Part shown: positions 57,401 through 64,000 of the stretch, in pieces
Numbering within the stretch: position 1 is the first letter of the stretch
Layout of the letters: every line of letters starts with the position of its first letter
NCBI GenBank assembly: GCA_963971535.1
Contig: OZ020592.1
Location: 124,110,464-124,174,463 of the forward strand
Direction of reading: 5' to 3'
DNA length: 64,000 nt
Source of the DNA: Notolepis coatsorum
Taxonomy: Eukaryota > Chordata > Actinopteri > Aulopiformes > Paralepididae
Made by a program: the position numbers and the translations under genes
Notes under the pieces: model-generated
Seen by the model: the letters and a program-made list of their open reading frames with translations, nothing else
Databases searched by the model: none
Told to the model about the DNA's origin: nothing

Positions 57401-60400
57401 GTCATTCTGACTGGACAAGAGCCATGCACTGCCACAGCAAACGGTGTGAAGAATGAAGATGAGAATCAACAAGGAGAGAGCCCTTCTCAACAAGGAGAGA
57501 GCCCGTCTCAACAAGGAGAGAGCCCTTCTCAACAAGGAGAGAGCCCGTCTCAACAAGGAGAGAGCCCTTCTCAACAAGGAGAGAGCCCTTCTCAACAAGG
57601 AGAGAGCCCGTCTCAACAAGGAGAGAGCCCGTCTCAACAAGGAGAGAGCCCGTCTCAACAAGGAGAGAGCCCGTCTCAACAAGGAGAGAGCCCTTCTCAA
57701 CAAGGAGAGAGCCCGTCTCAACAAGGAGAGAGCCCGTCTCAACAAGGAGAGAGCCCTTCTCAACAAGGAGAGAGACCTCATCGACAAGGAGAGAGACATT
57801 CTCATCAACAAGGAGAGAAAACAAAACCAGGAGAGTTTGTGAAAGAAGACTTCTATCTTCAGAAAAGATGGAAGAGAGTTCAGTTCCTGTCAAATGAGTT
57901 CCGGACTAGGTGGAGAAAGGAGTACCTGCTTAATCTGCAACACAGAAGAAAATGGAACAAGGACAGGAGAAATACAAGCAAGATGAGAACTTGCCAAGAA
58001 ATCAGTGGAAGTTAGCTGCTGACAATAGGGTCAGAAGAGTTAACCAGTTAGCCAGTGACACAACACTAGACAACAAAGGCGCACGCATATCTCAGCCACA
58101 TTATTTAGAGAGAGCCATACACAAAACGGTACTATTACTGGAAGCTGAGTAAAGGCTCATTGAAACCTTTTTTTGTTTTTGTGTATCTGGTTTGTTTAAA
58201 GGGTTCCCAATGTTTAAAGGGTTCCTGATGTTTTAAATGGTTATGTTGAAAATCACATGTTATGTGATTGGTGGGAGTGTAAATGCAGCTGTCGCCTATA
58301 GAGGGCGCATGTTTATTTTTATATTTCATTTTATCTCTTGTGACGTATCACGTCCTGTCTCACGCTCTGACTTGCCGTAGTTTGAGCAGATCTGGCAGAA
58401 CGTGTCCAGACTTGTCGGAGAAGACAGTGCAGCAGATTTATGCACTTTATTTGTCAAAGCAAAAAAGACTAAAGTACTAGAGCCATGAAGATAACCCCCT
58501 CCCATTGAGCTGCAAGCAGGCCAAAGTGGTTCGTAAAGCTTATTCACACTTTTCGTTTTGTTTTTGTAATTCTATTGACTGAATTGTATGAGTATTGACT
58601 GTTATTATTTCCTGCAATTGTAGTTCTACGGTGGTGATGAACGTGATTTGCATCAATAAACAGCCATCTGTAATTTTTTTTTAAACTTTGGCCATTCCGC
58701 TGGCTCTTTTTTGCGTTTATCGCATTTACTCTGGTCAAGGATGACCGACAGAAACAGGCTGAATGGGGTACAGATGGGGGGAAGACACTCTGGGAAAGGC
58801 ACGGCTGCAGTCCGGGATTCGAACTCGCTAAACCCCAGATCCGTGACGAGCACGGTTGTCCCCGGCGCCGAAATAGCGCTCGAGGTACGCGGTGAGCTAC
58901 TGGAGCTCCCCAGCCATCTGTAATTAAAGAACTCGGAGTCCTCGTCGTGCATCAATGGGCGGCACAAATACTATAAAGTATAGATTTAGCTCTACAAACA
59001 GCCCCACGTCTGTTTACATTTGCTGGTCCTCTAGAGATTTATTAGACTCATCCCAGTGGCCGCGATTGTGTTAATCTACTGTATTATGTGTTGATGTATA
59101 TCCAACTATGTGTACAGAATATGTTTTCCTGTTATTTGTAAGATATTTCATTACACCTGTGTATAGATGTGTTATTCTGACCGTGTCCTACAAGTCTCTG
59201 TCTGGGTTGGGCATCGTTTCATGTTAGAAATCAAAATAAACAATGAATCAATGGAGGTCATGAGTAACGACCCCAACACTGGTGTTCCAACAGGCGGGGA
59301 AGGGGTGTCTGAAGGGGCTCAGATCCGAGCTGTAGTGAGCCCCGCCCTGGGCTCCACCTCCAGACCCCTGCTGGTGCTCTCCTGTGTGGCCAGAGAGACG
59401 GCCTGGTGCAGAGAGGACCCACAGCAGCCCGGGCCGGCCCGGTGCAGGACCCCCTGCGTGGACACGGCCCAGAGGCTCCGCCTGCCCCAGCTGCCCAACC
59501 CCTGGATGGTGAGAGACTGCGCTTCATAGAGGGTTGATGGGCTTGCATGGCAATAATTCACATCCAGTTCAAGTTTTACGTTTATTTGGATCCCCATTAG
59601 CTGTTACAAATGGCAACAGCTACTCTTCCTGGGGTCCACACAAAACAATAAATACAAACAAACATCATAATTAAAAATAAAACCAACAATAAACATACGA
59701 AACAATATACATAACATAATCAAACATAATTCCCCCCCCCCACACCCATCCAACCCAACCCACCTCATTACATTAGCATTATACCAAAATATTACAAAAT
59801 GACTAGTAAAATAATAAAATGTTATATATCAAGCATTGTGCCTGTACCCAAAAGTAACCTCTTTACTTGCTTTTTAAAGCTTTCTTTGCTTGTTGCTTGA
59901 GTAATTATATATGGCAACCTATTCCACTCAATGTAGAATTGTGTGATGGAGGCCTTGCACATAATGTCTGTAGTTCTCTTTCTTCCAACATGGCTGCCTG
60001 TATTGGTAACCACTTTTGAAAGAAAATGCCCCCCCCCCCCCCCTCTCTCTCTGTCTCTGGGGGCAACAGTGGCTCAGGAGATAGAGCGGTTGTCCGGTAA
60101 TCGGAAGGTTCCCGGTTCGATTCCCACTCCTCCCGGGCAATGTGTCGAAGTGTCCTTGAGCAAGACACTTAACCCCCAACTGCTCCCGATGAGCAGGTTG
60201 GCACCTTGCTTGGTCGCCTCCGCCGTCGGTGTGTGAATGTGTGAGTGAATGGGTGATGTTTTATTGTTTTATTGTGGATCCCCATTAGTCTACACCAGGG
60301 GTCAGCAACCTTTTTGACATGGAGTGCCTGTTTGAAATATAGTTGTAACTAGTGTGCCTCAACAATATTCCATGCATCGTAATTTTTTTCTTCTCATAAT

Positions 60401-61690
60401 CAGGTCTTTTTAATGATAATTTTTACATTATTACATCATTATTGTTATTGTTATTATTAACAATATTATTATGATGGTTGTATCAACCCTAAATCTGAGT
60501 TGGGGGGGGGGGGGGGGGGGGGGGATGCAATGCAGACAAACAGCTGCATACAGTGCGACCATTTCACTCACATTTGCCCATTCATTTTTGGACACATCAC
60601 ACACCATCGGTGTGTGTGTACTGTACGTGTGCTGTCATAGCTCCACCTACAGGCCTAATGGAGAACACCAGGAGAACACCAGGATGTGAATGGAGGGTGA
60701 ATGTGAGGTATATCGTGTAAATAAGTTTTGATTGATCGCAAGACTACACTGTAAAAAAAAAATTATTAGTTACCAGAACTTCAAAATATTGAGTTCAGTT
60801 ACTGTGCATTAAGGTTTTCAGTTTTCAATCCATAATAAGTTAACAGAAAAATAAGTACACAACTACATTATTTCAACCTAATAAAACTATGTTTATTGTC
60901 ATTGTTTTAAGAACACAAGTTGACTTGGTAATACTCACATTTTGAGTAAAAAAATGGCTTTTAACATGTGCAATGTTCAATGAAATAGAAAAATAAATAA
61001 TACAATTTGTTGATTAATCCCACTGGTCACAATGGTGACCGTAATAATGTTTTTGTTATAAGGCTCTGCAAATGTTACTGAATGATGTAGCAATGTATTT
61101 CCAGCTAAATTGAAATAATAAACAAATAAAGGGTCTCAATTAAATATGTGGAAGTAAAAAGAACCTGTGGGAGGATTTCAACAAGATAAATGCGACAACA
61201 GTGCAAAATAGTTCACTATAATATTTCAAAGCAAAAAAAAAATAAAATAAAATTAAATAATATTTTTTTTTATTTTTTTTTAGTGCTGCCCCCTGTGCCT
61301 ATGCAAATGCCCCCACGTGCCTATGCAGGCACGCGTGCCTAGGGTTGCCTACCCCTGGTCTACACCAAAGTGAGACTACTCTTCCTGGGGTCCAAACATT
61401 TAAAATACAAACACAAAAGAAAGTAAAATTAAAATATAAAACCACAAACATTGAAGTACTCACCAGAAAACATCACAACAAACAAAACAAGTGAATCAAA
61501 GCTCACTCAATGTGAGGAACAAAATTGTAAAGCGCTTTGGACAAAAGCACAATTGTATGCACCATTTACCAGTTACTATCCTCTCTCTCTCTCTCAGGTG
61601 CAGGATACAGTGGCTGAATCTCTATCAGGTCTGCTGGATGGGATCTCCTGGTTGTTGAGCTGTTCTGGTATCAGACTCCACAGCAGCTGA
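41907..61690 (+). CDS. fbxo4: FBXO4, F-box protein 4 (seven exons)
   Basis: Substrate receptor of an SCF (SKP1-CUL1-RBX1) ubiquitin ligase; human FBXO4 targets TRF1 and has been linked to cyclin D1. Exons: 41907-42083, 42975-43219, 47304-47530, 49433-49508, 53643-53815, 59294-59508, 61598-61690; 401 codons against 387 in human. All introns are GT-AG and phases (0, 2, 1, 2, 1, 0) agree. The F-box is about residues 59-105 ([20 protein letters not shown] to [10 protein letters not shown]). The C-terminal atypical GTPase-like domain contains [59 protein letters not shown] and [20 protein letters not shown]. The start is supported by an in-frame TGA at 41862-41864 with no ATG between. The variable exon 6 is GC-rich and diverges most from human. 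About 18 kb of intron is mostly repeats. Confidence 0.95.
42119..42860. mobile_element. TTAA MITE, right end missing
   Basis: TTAAAGGGATATTTCACAGT then GCGACCACTGCTGTCCCTGT; an inverted matching stretch GACAGGGACAGCAGTGGTC lies near 42825. Same family as 13876-18576. A minus-strand CAAT-tailed LINE end (42423-42597) is nested. The expected terminal TTAA is not seen before exon 2. Confidence 0.65.
42975..43219 (+). CDS. fbxo4: FBXO4 exon 2 (F-box)
   Basis: 245 bp, phase 0 in, phase 2 out. It encodes the F-box: [35 protein letters not shown]. The acceptor is GACCCCAAG before 42975 and the donor GTGGGT at 43220. The shared glutamate/aspartate codon GA|C is completed in exon 3. The donor is the first copy of a tandem array. 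Confidence 0.95.
43216..43970 (+). repeat. Tandem array of the FBXO4 exon 2 donor
   Basis: About 14 copies of AGAGTGGGTACA or CGTAGTGGGTACA, counting the real donor. Each is followed by CCTTTATACTTACATTTAGA and TGTTT, giving a 36-38 bp unit. Composite units carrying an extra TTAACCTTTATACTTCC half recur in the first half. Every copy keeps a GTGGGT donor-like hexamer. Confidence 0.92.
44626..45250 (-). repeat. LINE 3' end with coding trace
   Basis: Longest CAAT-tailed copy. On the minus strand near 45125-45060, [20 protein letters not shown] is a fossil of the ORF end typical of teleost LINEs (normally SLPTFK.ALK.HL). Confidence 0.65.
45466..45990 (+). repeat. LINE 3' end (RLLN-type)
   Basis: CCAGGCCATCAGGCTGCTAA encodes QAIRLLNEQ then a stop, the ORF end matching 31840-31822 on the minus strand. 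The UTR ends ACAACTATTAAAGAACTTGA. A fragment of the same UTR is at 17178-17318. Confidence 0.75.
46430..46805 (-). mobile_element. tRNA-derived SINE
   Basis: Minus-strand member of the 12711-13121 family: GGATTCGAACAGG near 46790 is the B-box side, and TTTTTCTCCCATCCCACCC near the tail is shared. The head appears incomplete, stopping before an A box. ATATATATTTTT flanks both sides. Confidence 0.7.
47304..47530 (+). CDS. fbxo4: FBXO4 exon 3
   Basis: 227 bp, phase 2 in, phase 1 out; acceptor GCGTTGGCAG, donor GTGGGT. It encodes (D)[54 protein letters not shown] and AIPQRQIN, aligned with human YRMCCPYTRR to GLPQRQID. Confidence 0.95.
47564..48110. repeat. CAGTT-tailed retroelement end and AT-rich repeats
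   Basis: AGTTCAGTTCAGTTATTTTT and GTCGGGCCCTACCCCTGAAG mark a minus-strand retroelement 3' end to about 47740. Then ACACATATAGTACACATTAC repeats four times and degrades into AT-rich sequence to 48110. Confidence 0.6.
48145..48420 (-). repeat. LINE 3' end
   Basis: Minus copy of the GCTTGGTTCTGTATGAGCCC family. It retains the site into which an L1 inserted in the 5.7-kb copy. Confidence 0.65.
48600..48790 (+). repeat. LINE 3' end with TTATC tail and C run
   Basis: GCTATGACGCCCACATTTTC then four CTTAT units, preceded by about 14 C residues (48712-48726). Same family as 22640-23700. Confidence 0.7.
48950..49350 (+). repeat. Duplication around a LINE 3' end
   Basis: AGACCGGTGACCGCCACACA occurs at about 48976, and AGACCGGTGACAGCCACACA at about 49285. 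GTAGTTCTATGTATCCACCA (49237) recurs as GTAGTTCCATGTATCCACCA (49327). A + strand LINE end (49015-49225) lies between. The duplicated piece sits about 100 bp before FBXO4 exon 4. Confidence 0.7.
49433..49508 (+). CDS. fbxo4: FBXO4 exon 4
   Basis: 76 bp, phase 1 in, phase 2 out; acceptor GGTTCCTTCTAG, donor GTACGC. It encodes (G)[20 protein letters not shown] and YSTN, aligned with human IGSGVNFQLNNQHKFNILIL. It was too short to stand out as an open frame alone. Confidence 0.94.
49546..49697 (-). repeat. LINE 3' end (CAAT-tailed)
   Basis: GATTGATTGATTGAAAATTC then CAGATTGCAGAATGGGTACA, 40 bp into FBXO4 intron 4. Confidence 0.75.
49865..51860. repeat. 47-bp minisatellite split by an L2 LINE
   Basis: Unit CATAACCTTTAATCAGAGCA then GCATAACTGGACCACATACC and ACTTTAA. 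About 13 units fill 49880-50517, and three to four more fill 51697-51860. The L2 at 50518-51696 interrupts one unit between CTGGACC and TACCACTTTAACA. Confidence 0.92.
50518..51696 (+). mobile_element. L2 LINE (UnaL2-type), open RT C-terminus
   Basis: 5'-truncated copy whose frame is open from about 50519 to the stop at 51490 (about 323 codons). It has [26 protein letters not shown] (catalytic YADD), [69 protein letters not shown], and the C-terminal [18 protein letters not shown]. The UTR ends GTAAGTCGCTTTGGATAAAA GCGTCAGCTAAATG and a TGTAAA repeat, the stem-loop tail used for target-primed reverse transcription. The open frame and intact tail suggest a recent insertion. The endonuclease and the N-terminal part of the RT are missing. 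Confidence 0.93.
51946..53622. mobile_element. TTAA MITE hosting an RTE-like LINE
   Basis: TTAAAGGAACACACCAACAT at the left and TTGGCGTGTTCCTTTAA at the right. Inner arms with CAGTTTCCTTTCTGT, and CTATCTGGCTGCATGTTAGC facing GCTAACGTGCAGCCAGATAG, show a long imperfect palindrome. The MITE itself is about 0.37 kb. A relative is at 63384-63845. Confidence 0.85.
52033..53340 (-). mobile_element. RTE-like LINE reverse transcriptase fragment
   Basis: Minus strand, flanked by CTTTCTGT (52025-52032 and 53341-53348), with a GTAA tail at 52033. The frame runs from 53339 ([19 protein letters not shown]) through [38 protein letters not shown] (motif A), [29 protein letters not shown] (catalytic FADD) and [10 protein letters not shown] to [13 protein letters not shown] and [17 protein letters not shown]. 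One in-frame TAG near 53163 breaks it. From that point 353 codons stay open to 52036. The style matches RTE/BovB-type LINEs; the exact clade is not certain. Confidence 0.88.
53643..53815 (+). CDS. fbxo4: FBXO4 exon 5
   Basis: 173 bp, phase 2 in, phase 1 out; donor GTGAGA. It encodes [37 protein letters not shown] and [13 protein letters not shown], matching human KERDRAREE and [15 protein letters not shown]. The 20 bases before its acceptor repeat the end of the adjoining MITE. Confidence 0.95.
53888..54640. mobile_element. TTAA-type element copy
   Basis: Relative of 7858-8688 ending GTGCAGAATGAGTTAA at 54640. Near the right end, CACGTATATATACGTG and ACGTATATATACGTGA form facing palindromes. 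A run of nine G lies near 54071. The left end is not delimited. Confidence 0.6.
54900..55669. mobile_element. Possible TTAA element, one end only
   Basis: TTAACACATTGGGGACGAAG at 54900 resembles the left ends of the other TTAA MITEs, with ATATCTCCGTG and GATATATCCGTGG facing motifs. No right end was found. The rest, up to the LTR element, holds no recognised feature. Confidence 0.45.
56244..56550 (+). repeat. ~160-bp tandem duplication in the LTR element
   Basis: AAACAAGCGAGCTCGTGGAA to GAACTGCATAGGCAAA occurs twice in a row, just after the 5' LTR, with few differences. Confidence 0.85.
57250..57790 (+). repeat. 21-bp minisatellite CAACAAGGAGAGAGCCCKTC
   Basis: About 21 units of CAACAAGGAGAGAGCCCKTC plus T in two blocks (57258-57375 and 57466-57770), separated by about 90 bp. 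With a 21-bp period each frame gives a 7-residue repeat ([28 protein letters not shown]). Confidence 0.93.
58676..58910 (-). mobile_element. tRNA-derived SINE in the 3' LTR
   Basis: Flanked by CAGCCATCTGTAATT (58661-58675 and 58911-58925). The minus-strand head GGGGAGCTCCAGTAGCTCAC and GAGTTCGAATCCCGG are A- and B-box matches. The 5' LTR gives the empty site. It must postdate the LTR element. Confidence 0.92.
59294..59508 (+). CDS. fbxo4: FBXO4 exon 6
   Basis: 215 bp, phase 1 in, phase 0 out; acceptor TGTTCCAACAG, donor GTGAGA. It encodes [38 protein letters not shown] and [18 protein letters not shown]. It aligns with human [12 protein letters not shown] and LNLLNHPWL, and carries a longer GC-rich loop between ([16 protein letters not shown]). 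At the exon start human has RHEWQDE where this reads GGEGVSE, so the usual tryptophan is a glycine. Confidence 0.85.
60058..60255 (+). mobile_element. tRNA-derived SINE
   Basis: AGTGGCTCAGGAGATAGAGC (A box), GGTTCCCGGTTCGATTCCC (B box), then GTCCTTGAGCAAGACACTTA and CTGCTCCCGATGAGCAGG, a widespread teleost SINE body. A minus-strand part is at 62262-62380. Confidence 0.88.
60296..61357. mobile_element. hAT element (CAGGGGTCAGCAACC type)
   Basis: 1062 bp, ends CAGGGGTCAGCAACC and GGTTGCCTACCCCTG, 8-bp duplications GTCTACAC (60288-60295 and 61358-61365). It contains a run of about 24 G (60500-60523). Non-coding. Confidence 0.94.
61598..61690 (+). CDS. fbxo4: FBXO4 exon 7 (last)
   Basis: 93 bp, 30 codons and TGA at 61688-61690, after [33 protein letters not shown] matches human VQDTEAETLTGFLNGIEWIL, while the final [10 protein letters not shown] is unconserved. 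No strong polyadenylation signal was located; AATAAA near 62847 is possible. Confidence 0.93.
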   Translation: MQDTVAESLSGLLDGISWLLSCSGIRLHSS

Positions 61691-61719
61691 TGAACTCCTG
61701 GTTGCTGAGATGTTCACAT

Positions 61720-62066
61720 TTACATTTAGAAACTTAGCTGTCGCTTTTATCCAAAGCGACAAGTCATCAGGAAGGGCACAACTCTTATTAGCTGAGTTAC
61801 ACTGCTGGCCAGTATGACGTACTACCAGTGTCTTTATATCTGTATCACTGTACATATTAATACTACAACTCTGTATGCATCTGATTAGCACTATTACCCA
61901 GTAGTACCAATTTATATATTTTATACCCAGTTTAATAACCTGTACATTGTATATTACTACTGCACTTTACTGTTAAATGTGCACTCTGGTTGGATGCCAA
62001 ACTTCTTTTCACTGTACTGTACTTGTGGTGTATGATGACAATACATTTGAATCTAATCAATACATT
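61720..62066. repeat. UnaL2-like tail (minus) and LINE 3' end (plus)
   Basis: 61720-61800 is an inverted CGCTTTTATCCAAAGCGAC tail. 61795-62066 is the second copy of the retroelement end at 868-1152 (TACACTGCTGGCCAGTATGA, GTTGGATGCCAAAC). Confidence 0.75.
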
Positions 62067-62261
62067 TGGGTGCATGTGTGCAGCCTCAAGTATGTTCTGG
62101 GGTCAGACTCTACAGTAGCTAGTTGCTGAGCACACCTCAATGCCACATATCTTTAATATACATACAGGCCACACTATAAGTGGACTGCATTTATGCCTCA
62201 AATTCACTCATACATTCACACACAGATGATGGATGCAACCATGCAAAGTGTCACCCTCTTC

Positions 62262-62380
62262 ATCGGGAGTAGTTGGGGGTTCAGTGTCTTGCTCAAGGAC
62301 ACTTCAACGCACCTTCGGGAGGAGCCGGAATCTAACCGGGAACCTTCAGATTAGCAGACGGCCGCCCTCTTTTACTAGTT
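62262..62380 (-). mobile_element. SINE fragment
   Basis: Minus-strand copy of the SINE at 60058: GTGTCTTGCTCAAGGACACT, CGGGAGGAGCCGGAATCTAA and CCGGGAACCTTC. Confidence 0.8.
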
Positions 62381-62985
62381 ATTTTCACTAGTTCTCAACC
62401 TTTTCACTAGTTATTTTCACTAGTTCTCAACCTTTTCACTAGTTATTTTCACTAGTTCTCAACCTTTTCACTAGTTATTTTCACTAGTTCTCAACCTTTT
62501 CACTAGTTATTTTCACTAGTTCTCAACTTTTTTACTAGTTATTTTCACTAGTTCTCAACCTTTTTACTAGTTATTTTCACTAGTTCTCAACCTTTTCACT
62601 AGTTATTTTCACTAGTTCTCAACATTTTCACTAGTTATTTTCACTAGTTCTCAACCTTTTCACTAGTTCTTCTCAGCCTTTTCACTAGTTATCAACATTT
62701 TCATTAACTGTTAGTTATTTTCACTAGTTCTCAGCCTTTTCAGGTTGTATCCCCTACTATGGGATACATGGTTAATCAAAGAGAACGGTTTGACTTTGAC
62801 TACAAATAATGATGTTTAGGTTCCTAATAATTGGTGGATTATTTCACTAGAAAATAAACCATCTATACCATAGACTGTAAATATGGTAATAATGTGTGTT
62901 GTTTATATCTGTCCACAATATCCCCCAGAATCATCTCTCGGGCCCCAAGGGGGGGTCCCAACCCACGGGTTGAGAACCGCTGCTT
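62371..62985. repeat. Tandem array grown from a hAT-type end
   Basis: About nine units of TTTTCACTAGTTATTTTCAC plus TAGTTCTCAACC (32 bp) at 62371-62740. The region ends with GGTTGAGAACCGCTG at 62970-62984, the inverted complement of a CAGNGGTTCTCAACC hAT end. No 8-bp duplication could be placed, perhaps because the left end has been multiplied. Confidence 0.75.
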
Positions 62986-63026
62986 TAAGTCACAAGCCCC
63001 CCACAATACCCCATGTGCAGGACATA

Positions 63027-63379
63027 CAGGTGCAGCTCGATAAATTAGAATATCGTGGAAAAGTTCTTTTATTTCAGTAATTCAATTCAAAAAGCGAAAC
63101 TCTCGTAGATTATAGATTCATTACACACAAAATGAAATATTTCAAGCCTTTATTTGTTTGTTTTATTTTGATGATTATGTCTTACAGCTCATGAAAGCCC
63201 AAAATTCTGTATCACCAATAAAAAATACATGTATTTTTTCTTTTTATATAGAAATGTCGGCCTTCTGAAAAGTATGTTCACTCAGTACTTGGTTGGGGCT
63301 CCTTTTGCACAAATGACTGCATCAATACAGCTAAATATATATGACTTCCACGATATTCTAATTTATTGAGCTGCACCTG
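63027..63379. mobile_element. TA-flanked MITE (mariner-like)
   Basis: 353 bp, ends CAGGTGCAGCTCGATAAATT and AATTTATTGAGCTGCACCTG with TA on both sides; inverted repeats of about 30 bp. Recognised as a common teleost mariner-type MITE. Confidence 0.9.
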
Positions 63380-63383
63380 TATA

Positions 63384-63845
63384 TTAAAGGAACACGCCAA
63401 CTTTTTGGGAAATGAGCTTATTTGCCATCTACCCTGGAGTTAGACAAACAGGTACATACTCTTTTCTTCTCTGTGCATGCATTAGGCTTAGGGAACAGCC
63501 GCACTGTTAGCCTAGCTTAGCGTCATTCACTGGAAGTAGGTGTGCCAGTGTAGCCTAGTTCCCAACAGTCACGAAATACACTCCAAATACAACTCCAAAA
63601 CGTTCCTGTAAACATGTTGTGACCTGTGTATTTACCATCTGGAGAAATAAAAAAGAATAATTAGACATTTTCGTTTTCTAAGCAGATATATACCCGGAAC
63701 AAATTTTTGCCAAACCACTGCTGCCTGAAAAACTGCGCTTTTGAGGTGATGAAATCACTGCGCCCAGGCAGCAGTGGTTCGGGATTTTTTTTTTCTGAGT
63801 ATATATCTGCTTAGAAAACTAAAATGTCTAATTATGTTCCTTTAA
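63384..63845. mobile_element. TTAA MITE
   Basis: TTAAAGGAACACGCCAACTT at the left and ATGTTCCTTTAA at the right. The arms TCTAAGCAGATATATACCCG and AGTATATATCTGCTTAGAAA form a long inner palindrome. Same broad family as 51946-53622. It starts four bases after the preceding MITE. Confidence 0.82.
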
Positions 63846-64000
63846 GCTGTCAGAAATAAGACCTGGTTTGTGATGTTTATGCCATATCGGTACTCGCAGA
63901 AGAGAATTGGACGGAATGTGAATGTTCCCATTCAAATCCCGGCAGGTTTGTTCCAGCTGGCTTGCTGTAGACTCGTCATATTGTCATTGAAATGAGCGTT
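63846..64000. other. Nothing recognised
   Basis: Unique-looking sequence at the window end. In human, GHR follows FBXO4, but nothing here can be tied to it. Confidence 0.4.

Larger units (their letters stand above)
55670..58971 (+). mobile_element. BEL/Pao-type LTR retrotransposon fossil
   Basis: Two LTRs of about 440 bp (55675-56114 and 58278-58966, the second enlarged by a SINE) start TGTAAATGCAGC and end GGCGGCACA, flanked by the 5-bp duplication AATAC (55670-55674 and 58967-58971). A short purine tract GGTGGGAG precedes the 3' LTR. Visible internal parts are a coiled-coil stretch (56799-57122), a 21-bp minisatellite (57250-57790), and a stretch near 57840-58150 resembling the C-terminal part of Pao/BEL polyproteins. 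The element is broken and much shorter than a typical family member. The near-identical LTRs suggest a fairly recent insertion. Confidence 0.85.
59570..61560 (-). repeat. Two minus LINE 3' ends with insertions
   Basis: TTTGGATCCCCATTAGCTGT and CTTCCTGGGGTCCACAC (59585-59640), then again GTGGATCCCCATTAGTCTAC (60275) and CTTCCTGGGGTCCAAAC after a hAT (61382). On the minus strand near 60010-59825, [20 protein letters not shown] and [12 protein letters not shown] are the LINE ORF end. C runs at 59731 and 60031. Confidence 0.7.

Noticed and set aside
57206-58015. Repeat-rich frames that resemble a low-complexity or coiled-coil host protein
   Set aside because: They lie between the LTRs of a BEL/Pao-type element and arise from its 21-bp minisatellite.

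Overview
The window is from a ray-finned (teleost) fish nuclear genome. Two spliced host genes lie head to tail on the + strand: the 3' part of RIMOC1 (C5orf51; four coding exons, 5145-24014) and a complete-looking FBXO4 (seven coding exons, 41907-61690). The same pair is adjacent in human (5p13.1), so this is conserved vertebrate synteny. Coding exons total only about 1.9 kb; most of the rest is recognisable mobile DNA or tandem repeat. The species cannot be named, but the UnaL2-like LINE tails, L2/L1/RTE LINEs, tRNA-derived SINEs, TTAA-flanked MITEs and many hAT elements are typical of teleosts.

Layout. 1-5144: RIMOC1 intron or upstream sequence, with an L1-SINE composite and a TTAA MITE carrying a hAT. 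5145-24014: RIMOC1 exons, whose introns hold hAT elements nested in each other (8.9-10.4 kb), a hAT 46 bp from a tandemly repeated exon boundary (11.3-13.5 kb), a stack at least three elements deep (13.9-18.6 kb) and a 23-bp minisatellite split by a Harbinger-like element (18.6-22.4 kb). 24.0-25.8 kb: RIMOC1 3' UTR. 25.8-41.7 kb: intergenic, with a degraded L2 LINE, a 10-bp minisatellite, and a 6.7-kb transposon with about 0.5-kb terminal inverted repeats encoding a protein I cannot assign to a superfamily. 41.9-61.7 kb: FBXO4; its introns hold a donor-site tandem array, an L2 split by a hAT, a minisatellite split by an L2 with an open reverse-transcriptase C-terminus, an RTE-like LINE inside a MITE, and a BEL/Pao-type LTR fossil. 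61.7-64.0 kb: repeats.

Most unusual signal. Three of the nine visible internal splice sites of the two genes sit in tandem arrays whose unit contains the splice site itself: RIMOC1 acceptors at 7481 (4 copies) and 13725 (4 copies, exact 62-bp period), and the FBXO4 donor at 43220 (about 14 copies). A fourth, the FBXO4 acceptor at 53642, lies in a 19-bp-period duplication of the end of a MITE. In the two RIMOC1 arrays every upstream acceptor copy leads quickly to an in-frame stop, so only the gene-proximal copy can give full-length protein.

All gene and family identifications come from reading the sequence and from recalled knowledge of the families; no search was run.
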